A stretch of DNA of 64,000 bases. Source: Pedobacter sp. SL55. Its GTDB lineage: Bacteria; Bacteroidota; Bacteroidia; Sphingobacteriales; Sphingobacteriaceae. Of this stretch, positions 40,173 through 49,418 are shown one piece after another. Numbering within the stretch: the first letter of the stretch is position 1; each line of letters begins with the position of its first letter. The stretch is taken from contig NZ_CP113059.1 of the NCBI RefSeq assembly GCF_026625705.1, forward strand, positions 1,984,001 through 2,048,000, in the 5' to 3' direction. The translations under genes were made by a program, and so were the position numbers. A model generated the notes under the pieces. The model was given only the letters and a program-made list of their open reading frames with translations. It had not been told where the DNA came from and made no database searches.

Positions 40173-41942
40173 ATGAATAAATTGAACGCTAATTTCTGTT
40201 TTTGTTTAGGTTTACTAGTTTTGGTAACAATGTCTTGTAGGTCAACTAAAGAAGCACAGCATATCGACAAGAAAGATAACATCATCATTTATCAGTTATT
40301 ACCGCGGCTTTTTGGCAATACCAACACCACCAATAAGCCTTTTGGCACCATTGCCGAAAATGGTTGCGGTAAGTTTAACGATATTAGCGAAAAGGCGCTT
40401 GATGGTTTAAAAGAGCTAAACGTAGATTACGTTTGGTACACTGGTGTAATTGCCCACGCTAGCCTTACCGATTATAGCAAATTTGGTATTGCCACAGGCG
40501 ATGCCGATGTAGTAAAAGGCAGGGCAGGGTCGCCTTACGCCATTAGAGATTACTACGATGTAGACCCCGATTTGGCAGTGGATGTAAACAAGCGTATGGC
40601 CGAATTTGAAGCCCTAATTAAACGCACACATGGTAAAGGGCTAAAGGTATTGATTGATTTTGTGCCCAACCATGTAGCCAGAAGTTACAAATCTGTGGCT
40701 AAACCAGATGGAGTGGAAGATTTTGGTGACAAAGATGACAAAACTGTTGCCTACAGCGCAACTAACGACTTTTACTACCTCCCTGGCCAAGATTTTATGG
40801 TGCCTGCTAATTCAAAATCAAGTGGCTCGTTAGCGACTTTGCAAGATGGTAAATTTGCTGAAAGTCCGGCTAAAGCTACAGGAAATAATGTTTTTGTAGC
40901 GCAACCTTCGGTAAACGATTGGTACGAAACTGTAAAACTTAACTATGGCGTTGAATTTAAAGACGGCAAAGAGATCAAACATTTGGAGCCAATGCCTCCT
41001 GTATGGCTAAAAATGCGAGATATTTTGGTGTATTGGACTAAAAAAGGTGTAAATGGTTTTAGGTGTGATGTAGCCGAAATGGTGCCTGTAGAATTTTGGA
41101 GCTGGGTAATTCCAGAAGTTAAAAAGGTATACCCTAAGTTGATTTTTATTGGCGAAGCCTATAATCCAAAGGTGTATGCGCAATATCTCACTGAAGGTAA
41201 GTTCGACTACTTATATGACAAAGTAGGCCTCTACGATGGTTTGAAACGTTTCGTTAAAGATGAAGCTAATGCCAACATAAAAGACATTCAGCATGTATGG
41301 CAAATCGAGAGCAAAGGATTTGATCATCAAATGCTACGGTTTCTAGAAAACCATGATGAGGAGCGTATTGCTGCTAAAGGCTTTGCTGGCGATGCAAAGT
41401 TGGCTTTTCCAGCCATGGTAATCTCGGCTACTTTAGGTAAGGGGCCTTTAATGCTCTATTTTGGCCAGGAAGTAGGCGAGCCGGGTGCAGGCGTAGAAGG
41501 TTTTGGTGGCGATGACAACCGCACCTCCATCTTCGATTATTGGGGTGTACCGAACCACCAACGCTGGGTAAATGGAGGCAAGTTTGATGGTGCCCAACTC
41601 CATGTTCAAGAAAGACAAATTCGTGATTTTTATAAGAAGTTAACCAGTGTTAGAGCTAACAGCGACGCTGTGACTAATGGAGCAATGACGGAAATTCCGT
41701 TGAATGGGTTTCCAAAAGCTTATGCATACGTTAGGCATAGCGGTAAACAGCGTATTTTGGTGGTAGCCAACTTTAACCGTAAAGAAAATTTGCAGACAAG
41801 CATTGAAATCCCGGCTCAACTGCTAAAGTCCCGTAAAGTGAGCCAAGCTAAAGATTTACTTTCAGCTCATCAGGCAGTTGTCAAAGAGAATGTAATTTCC
41901 GTCGAGGTTTTGCCTTCATCAGCACAAATCATCGAATTTTAA
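40173..41942 (+). CDS. GH13 alpha-amylase-family lipoprotein
   Basis: 589 residues. The lipoprotein signal ends LVTMSC and is followed by RSTKEAQ, so the enzyme is membrane anchored, possibly on the outer face. The catalytic barrel starts at once (NIIIYQLLPRLFGN). GH13 regions: DFVPNHVARS (I), NGFRCDVAEMVP (II, nucleophile Asp), FIGEAYN (III, Glu) and FLENHDEERIAA (IV). A long insertion between regions I and II (about residues 155-285, containing YLPGQDFMVPA) distinguishes it from the neighbouring GH13 genes. It probably makes maltooligosaccharides. It starts 10 bases after the GH65 gene in the same operon. Confidence 0.92.
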   Translation: MNKLNANFCFCLGLLVLVTMSCRSTKEAQHIDKKDNIIIYQLLPRLFGNTNTTNKPFGTIAENGCGKFNDISEKALDGLKELNVDYVWYTGVIAHASLTDYSKFGIATGDADVVKGRAGSPYAIRDYYDVDPDLAVDVNKRMAEFEALIKRTHGKGLKVLIDFVPNHVARSYKSVAKPDGVEDFGDKDDKTVAYSATNDFYYLPGQDFMVPANSKSSGSLATLQDGKFAESPAKATGNNVFVAQPSVNDWYETVKLNYGVEFKDGKEIKHLEPMPPVWLKMRDILVYWTKKGVNGFRCDVAEMVPVEFWSWVIPEVKKVYPKLIFIGEAYNPKVYAQYLTEGKFDYLYDKVGLYDGLKRFVKDEANANIKDIQHVWQIESKGFDHQMLRFLENHDEERIAAKGFAGDAKLAFPAMVISATLGKGPLMLYFGQEVGEPGAGVEGFGGDDNRTSIFDYWGVPNHQRWVNGGKFDGAQLHVQERQIRDFYKKLTSVRANSDAVTNGAMTEIPLNGFPKAYAYVRHSGKQRILVVANFNRKENLQTSIEIPAQLLKSRKVSQAKDLLSAHQAVVKENVISVEVLPSSAQIIEF

Positions 41943-41966
41943 CCAAAAAACTAACCAAAAAACCGT

Positions 41967-43334
41967 ATGAACCTTCAAAAAAATACTAAACCTGCGCTAA
42001 GCATTTCGCAAATCATCAACATGAGCGTTGGTTTTTTTGGGATACAGTTTGGCTGGGATTTGCAACGTGCTAACATGGGGCGCATTTACGAAAATTTAGG
42101 TGCCAATGCCGACGATGTGCCGTTATTGTTCTTAGCTGCGCCTTTAACTGGTTTAATTGTGCAGCCCATTATTGGTTACCTCAGCGATCGCACTTGGCAT
42201 CCTACTTGGGGGCGTAGACGGCCGTATTTTTTCATCGGTGCCTTAATTAGTTCTATAGCTTTAATTTTCATGCCGCACAGTAGTGCTTTATGGATGGCGG
42301 CAAGTTTACTTTGGATTTTAGATGTGTTTGGCAACGTATCTATGGAACCATTCAGGGCTTTTGTAGCTGATAAACTACCAGAAAGCCAAATTAACCGTGG
42401 TTTTGTGATGCAAAGTATGATGATTGGCTTGGGTGGTAGTATTGCTTCGGCTTTACCTTGGATATTTAACAACTGGTTCAAAGTAAGTAATGTGGCTGCT
42501 TTTGGTGGTGTGCCGCAAAACGTAAAATATTCCTTTTATCTAGGTGCTTTCTTCTTTTTTTCTGCAGTGCTTTATACGGTGTTAACTAGTAAAGAATATC
42601 CTCCAACAGAAGAAGAAATCAAGGAAAATAAAAAGGGTGCTGGCTTCTTTGGTGGTATCTCGGAGATGGTATCTGCTATTGGAAATATGCCGAAGCAAAT
42701 GAAGGTAATTTCTTTGGTGCAGTTTTTTACTTGGCCTGGCCTCTTTTTAATGTGGTTTTATTACACTACTGCAGTAGCCGTAAACGTTTTTGGCGGTAAA
42801 GATGCAAGCGATCCCGTGTACGCAGCAGGTGCCGATTTCGGAAGTTTAACCTTGGCCTTCTACAGTGTGGTTACGTTTTTGTTTGCACTCATTTTACCAA
42901 AAATAGCCGATACACTGGGTCGAAAAACTACACACTCACTTTGCCTGCTCTGCGGTGCTTTGGGCCTTATCAGCGTGGCTTGGGTACACGATAAAAATAT
43001 GCTCTACCTGTGTATGACGGGTATAGGTATTGCTTGGGCCAGTATTCTATCTATGCCTTATGCGATGCTGAGCGGACACCTACCAAAAGCTAAAATTGGC
43101 ATATACATGGGCATATTCAACTTTTTTATTGTGCTGCCAGAAATTATTGCGTCTCTTGGTTTTGGCTGGCTAATGCGTAACGTGCTTAATAATGATAGGC
43201 TGTTGGCGGTACAGTTAGGTGGAGGTTTAATGGTTTTAGCAGCCATTTTATGTTATCTTTTAGTGAAAGATGAGCGAAAGTTGGATGCAGGATTAGCAGC
43301 CGAATTAGCAGTAGAAGAACATAGAAGTGTTTAA
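41967..43334 (+). CDS. MFS sugar transporter, SLC45/GPH-like maltose permease
   Basis: 455 residues, about 12 membrane helices. The start NMSVGFFGIQFGWDLQRANMG and the loop DRTWHPTWGRRRPYFFIGAL (with RRRPY) are typical of the SLC45-like branch that carries sucrose or maltose with protons. Later DTLGRKTTHSLCLLCG is the second MFS signature and PYAMLSGHLPKAKIGIYMGIFNF is conserved. Placed between amylase genes in an operon that contains cytoplasmic maltose phosphorylase, it most likely moves maltose across the inner membrane. That fills the gap between SusC import into the periplasm and GH65 in the cytoplasm. Substrate is inferred from context. Confidence 0.9.
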   Translation: MNLQKNTKPALSISQIINMSVGFFGIQFGWDLQRANMGRIYENLGANADDVPLLFLAAPLTGLIVQPIIGYLSDRTWHPTWGRRRPYFFIGALISSIALIFMPHSSALWMAASLLWILDVFGNVSMEPFRAFVADKLPESQINRGFVMQSMMIGLGGSIASALPWIFNNWFKVSNVAAFGGVPQNVKYSFYLGAFFFFSAVLYTVLTSKEYPPTEEEIKENKKGAGFFGGISEMVSAIGNMPKQMKVISLVQFFTWPGLFLMWFYYTTAVAVNVFGGKDASDPVYAAGADFGSLTLAFYSVVTFLFALILPKIADTLGRKTTHSLCLLCGALGLISVAWVHDKNMLYLCMTGIGIAWASILSMPYAMLSGHLPKAKIGIYMGIFNFFIVLPEIIASLGFGWLMRNVLNNDRLLAVQLGGGLMVLAAILCYLLVKDERKLDAGLAAELAVEEHRSV

Positions 43335-43370
43335 CAAATCAGCGCCATAAGTGGTGGAATTTATATAGAT

Positions 43371-45269
43371 ATGAAAAGAAATTTTTTAGTCCTTTTTTTG
43401 GCTTGCTGTATCAGTTTTTCTTGCAAAAAAAGTAAAGGTGGTGAAGAGCCTAGTCCTACACCTCCAACTCCAGTTACACCTATCTCTACCGAGTTACCTG
43501 CAGGTGCTAAAGAAGGTGTCGTGTTTACAAATAGTGGCACTTCAGCCATTTTTACCTTGTATGCTCCAGGAAAAAATTCCGTTAGCTTAATGGGTGATTT
43601 TAATGATTGGTCGGCCACTGCCGCAAAAATGACCAAAACGCCAGATGGTAACTATTTTTGGGCTAAAGTAGATAACATCAATCCTAATACAGAATATGCC
43701 TACCAGTTTTTGGTAGATGATAATTTGAGAATTGCCGATCCTTACTGCGAAAAGATTTTAGATCCAGTAAACGATCCGTACATTACTGCGGCTACTTATC
43801 CAAACTTAAAAGCTTATCCTACGGGTAAAACCACAGGCATTGTAAGTGTTATGCAGGCCAATCAGCCTAGCTATACCTGGAGAAACAATGCTTTTGTTCG
43901 CCCTGCTAAAAACGATCTGGTTATTTACGAGTTGCTGATTAGAGATTTTACCACTGAACATACCTATAATTCAACGATACAAAAATTAGATTATTTGGCG
44001 GGCTTGGGTATCAATGCCATCGAATTATTGCCCGTAAACGAATTCGAGGGTAATTTAAGCTGGGGATATAATCCATCATTCTATTTTGCGCCAGATAAAT
44101 ATTACGGTACAAAAAACGATTTGAAAAAATTTATCGACGAATGTCATGGCAGAGGTATTGCGGTAATTTTAGATATGGTACTCAATCATTCTTTTAGCCA
44201 ATCGCCAATGGTGCAGTTATATTTTGATGGCAACAAGCCAACAGCCAACAATCCTTGGTATAACGTGGACGCTAAACATCCTTTTAATGTGGGCTACGAT
44301 TTTAATCATGAGAGTGGCGCTACCAGAGCTTTTACAAAAAATGTGATTAAGTTTTGGATGCAGGAATACAAAGTAGATGGTTTTAGGTTTGATTTGGCCA
44401 AAGGATTTACCCAACGCCAAAGTAATGATGATGGCGCTTTTTCGGCTTTTGATGCTGGTAGGGTTGCCATTTGGGATGATTACTTAGCAACCATGAAAAG
44501 CATAGATCCCAATTTTTATATCATTTTAGAACTTTTTGCAAATGACAGTGAAGAGCAGGCTTATGCTACTAAAGGGATGATGATGTGGAATAACCTTAAC
44601 CATGCAATGAATGAAGCAACCATGGGCTGGTTAAATTCTTCCGACTTCTCGAGAGGGATGTTTGGTACGCATGGGTTTACTTCTTCAGAAGGCTTAGTAA
44701 GCTATGGCGAAAGTCATGACGAAGAACGCCTAACTTATAAAAACTTGATGTACGGTAATGTAAACGGCAGCTACGTAATCAAGGGTAACTTGGCAACATC
44801 TTTGAAACGTAACGAAATGGCTGCTGCCTTTTTATTTGCAATGCCAGGCCCAAAAATGCTTTGGCAATTTGGTGAGTTAGGTTACGATGTGAATATTGAT
44901 TTTAACGGTCGTACAGGAGAGAAACCTATACGATGGAATTATTTTGATGATGTGAACCGTAAAGCACTATACAACGCCTTTGCCAAGCTGATTAGGATGA
45001 AGCTAAAAAACAGTGTGTTTAGAACAAGCAACATTACTTACGACTTTTCGAAAGCGATTAAATACATTAAACTTACCGACGGCAATAATACGGTGGTAGT
45101 AGTAGGTAATTTTGATGTAGCGCCACAGACAGCCAACATAGATTTTGGAAGTGTTGGCACTTGGTATAATGCTGTAGGTAGCAATATCACTTTGGGTAGT
45201 TCGGTTTATAGCCAAAGCTTAGGGGCGGGCGAGTACCACATTTTTAGTAAGCAGCCTTTAAATAATTAA
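43371..45269 (+). CDS. GH13 lipoprotein with N-terminal E-set/CBM48-like domain
   Basis: 632 residues. The lipoprotein signal ends CCISFSC, followed by KKSKGGEEPSPTPP, a proline-rich spacer. An E-set/CBM48-like domain (FTLYAPGKNSVSLMGDFNDW, residues ~55-150) precedes the barrel. GH13 regions: DMVLNHSF (I), DGFRFDLAKGF (II, nucleophile Asp), FYIILELF (III, Glu) and YGESHDEERL (IV). The E-set domain resembles that of branching or debranching enzymes and glycogen-acting amylases, so branched starch or glycogen may be the substrate. Probably surface exposed, taking the first cut. It is the last gene of the starch locus; a 90-base gap and a new promoter follow. Confidence 0.92.
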   Translation: MKRNFLVLFLACCISFSCKKSKGGEEPSPTPPTPVTPISTELPAGAKEGVVFTNSGTSAIFTLYAPGKNSVSLMGDFNDWSATAAKMTKTPDGNYFWAKVDNINPNTEYAYQFLVDDNLRIADPYCEKILDPVNDPYITAATYPNLKAYPTGKTTGIVSVMQANQPSYTWRNNAFVRPAKNDLVIYELLIRDFTTEHTYNSTIQKLDYLAGLGINAIELLPVNEFEGNLSWGYNPSFYFAPDKYYGTKNDLKKFIDECHGRGIAVILDMVLNHSFSQSPMVQLYFDGNKPTANNPWYNVDAKHPFNVGYDFNHESGATRAFTKNVIKFWMQEYKVDGFRFDLAKGFTQRQSNDDGAFSAFDAGRVAIWDDYLATMKSIDPNFYIILELFANDSEEQAYATKGMMMWNNLNHAMNEATMGWLNSSDFSRGMFGTHGFTSSEGLVSYGESHDEERLTYKNLMYGNVNGSYVIKGNLATSLKRNEMAAAFLFAMPGPKMLWQFGELGYDVNIDFNGRTGEKPIRWNYFDDVNRKALYNAFAKLIRMKLKNSVFRTSNITYDFSKAIKYIKLTDGNNTVVVVGNFDVAPQTANIDFGSVGTWYNAVGSNITLGSSVYSQSLGAGEYHIFSKQPLNN

Positions 45270-45300
45270 GTTAAAGGTTTACTTGGTTTGCGCTACCTCC

Positions 45301-45335
45301 TTTGGAATAGCGTGGGTAACAAATTTGTACCTTTA
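45301..45335 (+). promoter_or_regulatory. Promoter for the Cys-rich protein/TonB receptor pair
   Basis: TTTG at 45301-45304 and TACCTTTA at 45328-45335 resemble the Bacteroidetes -33/-7 elements with a 23-base spacer, slightly long. Transcription would begin about 20 bases before the GTG start at 45360. Confidence 0.4.
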
Positions 45336-45359
45336 GCCTAAACCTATTATTTTTACAAT

Positions 45360-45665
45360 GTGAAAAACATAGGTGCTTTTTTGCTTTTATTTGTTATTCT
45401 AATCTCCATGCTGCCCTGCACTGATGAGGTAGGCTGTACAGATGAAACCACTAGCGCTTATCAATTGTCTCATGAGGAAAGTTCAGAAGAGAACTGCTCT
45501 TCAATCTGTATGTGTGCTTGTTGCGGTCAGCGTATGATAGCTGTAGAACAGCTTGGGTTTCGTGTCCAAACCTCTCCTCAGTTCTATAACCATACCATCA
45601 AGGATTATCAATTTTATTTAGAGCTATTGAGCCAAAACATCTGGCAACCGCCTAAGCTCGCTTAA
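45360..45665 (+). CDS. Small Cys-rich exported protein (possibly DUF6660)
   Basis: 101 residues. It starts at GTG (45360), because the overlapping ATG at 45358 is followed at once by TGA. The N-terminus NIGAFLLLFVILISMLPC is a signal or lipoprotein-like segment. The mature part holds a cysteine cluster CSSICMCACCGQ, and the end reads NIWQPPKLA. The pattern resembles small proteins I recall as DUF6660, found before TonB receptors; this is memory, not proof. The cysteines suggest metal binding, and the receptor gene begins 86 bases downstream. The GTG/ATGTGA start region could also hide a small sequencing error. Confidence 0.7.
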   Translation: MKNIGAFLLLFVILISMLPCTDEVGCTDETTSAYQLSHEESSEENCSSICMCACCGQRMIAVEQLGFRVQTSPQFYNHTIKDYQFYLELLSQNIWQPPKLA

Positions 45666-45751
45666 TATTTAATATCGGTACTACCGATGTTGGCAATGCT
45701 TGTTTGCCAATAGAAAATCTTATTAAATATTAATGATAAAAAGCTTTATAG

Positions 45752-47921
45752 ATGAAATTCTTATTGCCATTTTTGGCGCTATTTTTTAGCGGCTATGCTT
45801 TTGCCCAAAATACTTGGACGGGTAAAGTGATAGACGCAGATCACAAAGAGGTTTTAGCCGAGGTCACGGTTTACGTAAAAGGAACAAACCTTATCGCAAA
45901 AACAGATGAAAAGGGATTAGTTACCTTGCAAAACATCCCGAATGGAACACAGGTTATTGGTTTTAAAATTATTGGCCATCAAGAAAAAACGTTGAGTTTG
46001 GTTTTTCCTTTAAATCAGACTGAACCTACAACAGTAGCATTAGAACATGATGAAGACGATTTGGACGAAGTGGTCATTACCTCAACCAGAAGCTCTAGAA
46101 CTATTAGGGATATTCCTACTAGGGTAGAGTTTATTGCTGGAGAAGAATTGGAAGAAAAATCGAACATGAAACCTGGCGACGTAAGGATGGTGTTGAGTGA
46201 GAGTACAGGTATTCAAACACAAACTACTTCTGCAACCTCTGCCAATGCAGCCATTAGAATTCAAGGTTTAGATGGCCGATATACTCAAATTCTAAAAGAT
46301 GGTTTTCCGCTATACGCAGGTGCTGCTAGTGGTTTGGGCTTGTTGCAAATTCAGCCCTTAGATTTAAAGCAGGTGGAGCTAATTAAAGGTTCGGCTTCTA
46401 CCTTGTATGGCGGTGGCGCAATTGCAGGTTTGGTAAACTTCATCTCAAAAACGCCTAAAATGGAACGTGAACTCAATTTTCACTTAGACGGCACCAGCGC
46501 TAGAGGCTTAAGTTTAAACGGTTTTTATGGCAAGAGAAATGAGAAAGTAGGCACTACCATTTTTGCGGCTTATCAAAGTAATGCTGCTTATGATCCAGCG
46601 GATATTGATCTGTCGGCTATTCCAAAGTTTAAACGTTACAGTTTCAATCCTAAGTTCTACTATTATCCAACAGCTAAAACAAAGTTGATGATGGGTTTGA
46701 ACTCTACTTTCGAGGATCGGGTAGGTGGCGATATGCATTACATTAACGATGGAAATGACCCATCGCATAGTTATTTCGAACAGAATAAAACCGAACGTTT
46801 GAGTTCTCAAATTGCATTAGATCATGATTTTGGAAAATGTAGTCACGTTACTTTCAAAAACAGTGTCGGTTATTTTAATAGGAAGTTGTTTATGCCAGGT
46901 TATGTATTTAACGGTACACAATATTCTACTTTTACAGAAGCCAATTACGCCAGTCATGGTGAAGGAATTTGAATGGGTGGCGGGCGCCAACCTTTGGACT
47001 GATAGCTTTAAAGAAAAGCAAATTACATCCGCTTTGCGAGATTATAACCAAACCACCTTTGGTGCTTTTTTTCAAAATACTTTCAAAGCAAATAATTGGT
47101 TGCATATAGAAACGGGTTTACGGGCCGACCATGTAGTAGATTACGGAACGGCTTTTTTACCTCGTTTATCAACCTTGTTTAAGCTTAGCGATAAATTTAC
47201 TTCGCGTTTAGGTGGCGGACTAGGTTACAAAGCTCCCACTTTATTTACCGAAGATAGTGAACGTTTGCAATATCGAGACGTTTTGGCTTTGAACTCGCAG
47301 GCTAATAAATTAGAGAAGAGCTATGGCGCAAACCTCGATTTTAATTATCGGACTAGTTTGTTTGACGAAAAAGTATCCTTTACCATTAATCATTTATTTT
47401 TCTTAACTCGCATTAATGATCCTTTACAGTTATTGCCAACAACTTCGGGCGCTTACCAATTTGTAAACGTAGCAGGAAACATAGAAACCAAAGGAACTGA
47501 AACCAATGTAAAATTAGGTTATAATGACTTCAAATTGTTTTTAGGCTATACTTATACCGATGCTCACCGACATGAAGGAACTTTGAGGTTTGATAACCCC
47601 TTGACGGCTAAGCATAGGATCAATTCGGTATTGATGTATGAGGTGCACGACGAATGGAAAGTAGGTTTAGAGGCTTATACTTTCAGCAAGCAGTTATTAA
47701 ATGATGGTAGTTACGGTAAAAAATATACCATCATGGGTTTTATGGTCGAAAAACTATGGGAGCGCTTTTCAATTTACGTGAACTTCGAAAATTTTACGGA
47801 TAGTCGCCAAACCCGTTTCGACAATATTTACACCGGTGCCATTAGCAACCCTCAGTTTAGGGATATTTATGCCCCTTTAGATGGTTTTGTATTTAACGGA
47901 GGAATAAAGTTTAGGTTATAA
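45752..47921 (+). pseudogene. TonB-dependent outer membrane receptor, frameshifted near 46960
   Basis: One receptor of 722 residues in two frames. Signal peptide MKFLLPFLALFFSGYAFAQ, a carboxypeptidase-like domain (WTGKVIDADHKEVLAEVTVYVKG, to about residue 105), plug domain DEVVITSTRSSRTIRDIPTR with IRIQGLDGRYTQILKDGFPL and KGSASTLYGGGAIAGLVNFIS, then the barrel. The frame breaks at NYASHGEG. With one base fewer near 46960 it reads GEEFEWVAGANLWTDSF and continues to FNGGIKFRL. It is not a SusC type. The partner Cys-rich protein suggests a metal, siderophore or metallophore as cargo, which is a guess. A terminator follows directly. Confidence 0.85.
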
Positions 47922-47927
47922 ATTTTC

Positions 47928-47965
47928 AGACTTACGAAGTTCTAGCAACTTCGTAAGTCTTTTTT
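47928..47965 (+). terminator. Strong hairpin terminator after the TonB receptor
   Basis: AGACTTACGAAGTT (47928-47941) and AACTTCGTAAGTCT (47947-47960) form a perfect 14-base stem with a five-base loop, followed by TTTTT. The same core recurs at 51076-51108. Confidence 0.8.
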
Positions 47966-48047
47966 ATCACGAGGTAATACCATTTGGTTACCGTAATTTT
48001 ACATACAGATATTTAATTTCCAGTATTTTTGCCTAGGGAATGCTATA

Positions 48048-49304
48048 ATGAAAAAAATAATTTTATTTATTGGTTTGCTGCTGGTTTTCATTCAAGTAGT
48101 AGTGGCGCAAGACCTTTCGCAACAAATAGTAGCTGGAAGGTTTAATGATCCGTCACAAATTAAAAAGCCATACATTATTTACATTTCTGCCGATGGTTTT
48201 AGAAACGATTATGCGGAGAAATATCAAGCTAAAAATCTATTGGCGTTAAGGGCAAAAGGTGTTCAGGCTACGGCAATGAAACCTTCTTATCCATCAGTTA
48301 CTTTCTCTAATCATTATACTTTGGCTACGGGAATGTACCCTTCGCATCACGGTATCGTGAACAATTCGTTTTACGATCCTAAACGGAAGGAAATGTACGT
48401 AAAAACAGACCGCAGTGCCGTAAGCGATAGCACTTGGTATGGCGGCGTGCCGATTTGGGTGTTGGCCGAGCAACAAAAAATGCTTACCGCTGCTTTTTAT
48501 TGGTTAGGGTCTGAGACTGCCGTTCTAGGCGTGAGGCCAACCTATTGGTATAATTTCAATACTAAAATCCCTATGGATACACGTATTGATGCCGTGAAAA
48601 ATTGGTTGCAGTTGCCAGAAGAAAAGCGTCCGCACTTGATTAATTTCTATTTTCCAGAAGTAGATGTAGCTGGACATCATTTTGGTAGTAATTCAAAAGA
48701 AACCGCTGCTGCGGTAAAATTAGTAGATAATGCGGTGGGCGAAATGGTGGAGCTTACCAAAGAAGTGGGATTAGATGTCAACTTTGTTTTTGTATCAGAT
48801 CACGGAATGACCGAAGCGGATAATAAAAACACCTTGGATTTGCCATCGCTTATTGATACCAGCAAGTTTATTGTGCCTAATGGCGATGCGCTGATCCAAA
48901 TTTATGCGAAGGATAAGAGAGATATCAAACCGCTTTATAAAAAGCTTAAAGCCGAAGGAAAAGATTACGATGTTTACCTAACCCGTAACATGCCGAAACG
49001 TTGGCATTACCGGGCAAAGGACAATAAAGACGGTAGAATAGGAGATATCATTCTTATTCCACGCCTGCCCAAGATATTTAATCTTACGGGTAGGCCAACA
49101 AATATTGGTAAGCATGGCTTTGACAATGATATGCCAGATATGCAAGCAACTTTTTACGCTTGGGGTCCAGATTTTAAAGCGGGAATGACTATCAATTCAT
49201 TCGAAAATGTTCATGTCTATCCGCTACTGGCTAAAATTTTGGGTTTATCTTATGGACATAAAATTGACGGAGATGTAAAGGTGTTAGCGCCGATATTGAG
49301 GTAG
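48048..49304 (+). CDS. ENPP-like type I phosphodiesterase/nucleotide pyrophosphatase
   Basis: 418 residues. Signal peptide ending VVVAQ, so periplasmic or secreted. It belongs to the alkaline phosphatase superfamily and looks like ectonucleotide pyrophosphatase/phosphodiesterase. It has ISADGFRNDY (first metal Asp), PSVTFSNHYTLATGMYPSHHGI with the nucleophile Thr, PEVDVAGHHFGS (Asp and His ligands), VSDHGMTE (Asp/His pair) and GKHGFDND (last His). These enzymes hydrolyse nucleotides or phosphodiester lipids and recover phosphate outside the cell. It is preceded by a TATTTTTG -7-like element at 48024-48031 and followed by a carboxypeptidase gene 114 bases later. Confidence 0.9.
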   Translation: MKKIILFIGLLLVFIQVVVAQDLSQQIVAGRFNDPSQIKKPYIIYISADGFRNDYAEKYQAKNLLALRAKGVQATAMKPSYPSVTFSNHYTLATGMYPSHHGIVNNSFYDPKRKEMYVKTDRSAVSDSTWYGGVPIWVLAEQQKMLTAAFYWLGSETAVLGVRPTYWYNFNTKIPMDTRIDAVKNWLQLPEEKRPHLINFYFPEVDVAGHHFGSNSKETAAAVKLVDNAVGEMVELTKEVGLDVNFVFVSDHGMTEADNKNTLDLPSLIDTSKFIVPNGDALIQIYAKDKRDIKPLYKKLKAEGKDYDVYLTRNMPKRWHYRAKDNKDGRIGDIILIPRLPKIFNLTGRPTNIGKHGFDNDMPDMQATFYAWGPDFKAGMTINSFENVHVYPLLAKILGLSYGHKIDGDVKVLAPILR

Positions 49305-49418
49305 CATTACCACTTTTGTATTGGTGGGTAAAAGCTTTCAGCGTAACATTTTAGTGCTAATTAGGTGTTGCCAGCTACATTACAGATATTTATATCTAAC
49401 AAACCTAAACATATAAAA

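Noticed and set aside
49365..49418. Upstream start for the S10 carboxypeptidase
   Set aside because: It adds 18 residues before a complete signal peptide; the ATG at 49419 is preferred.
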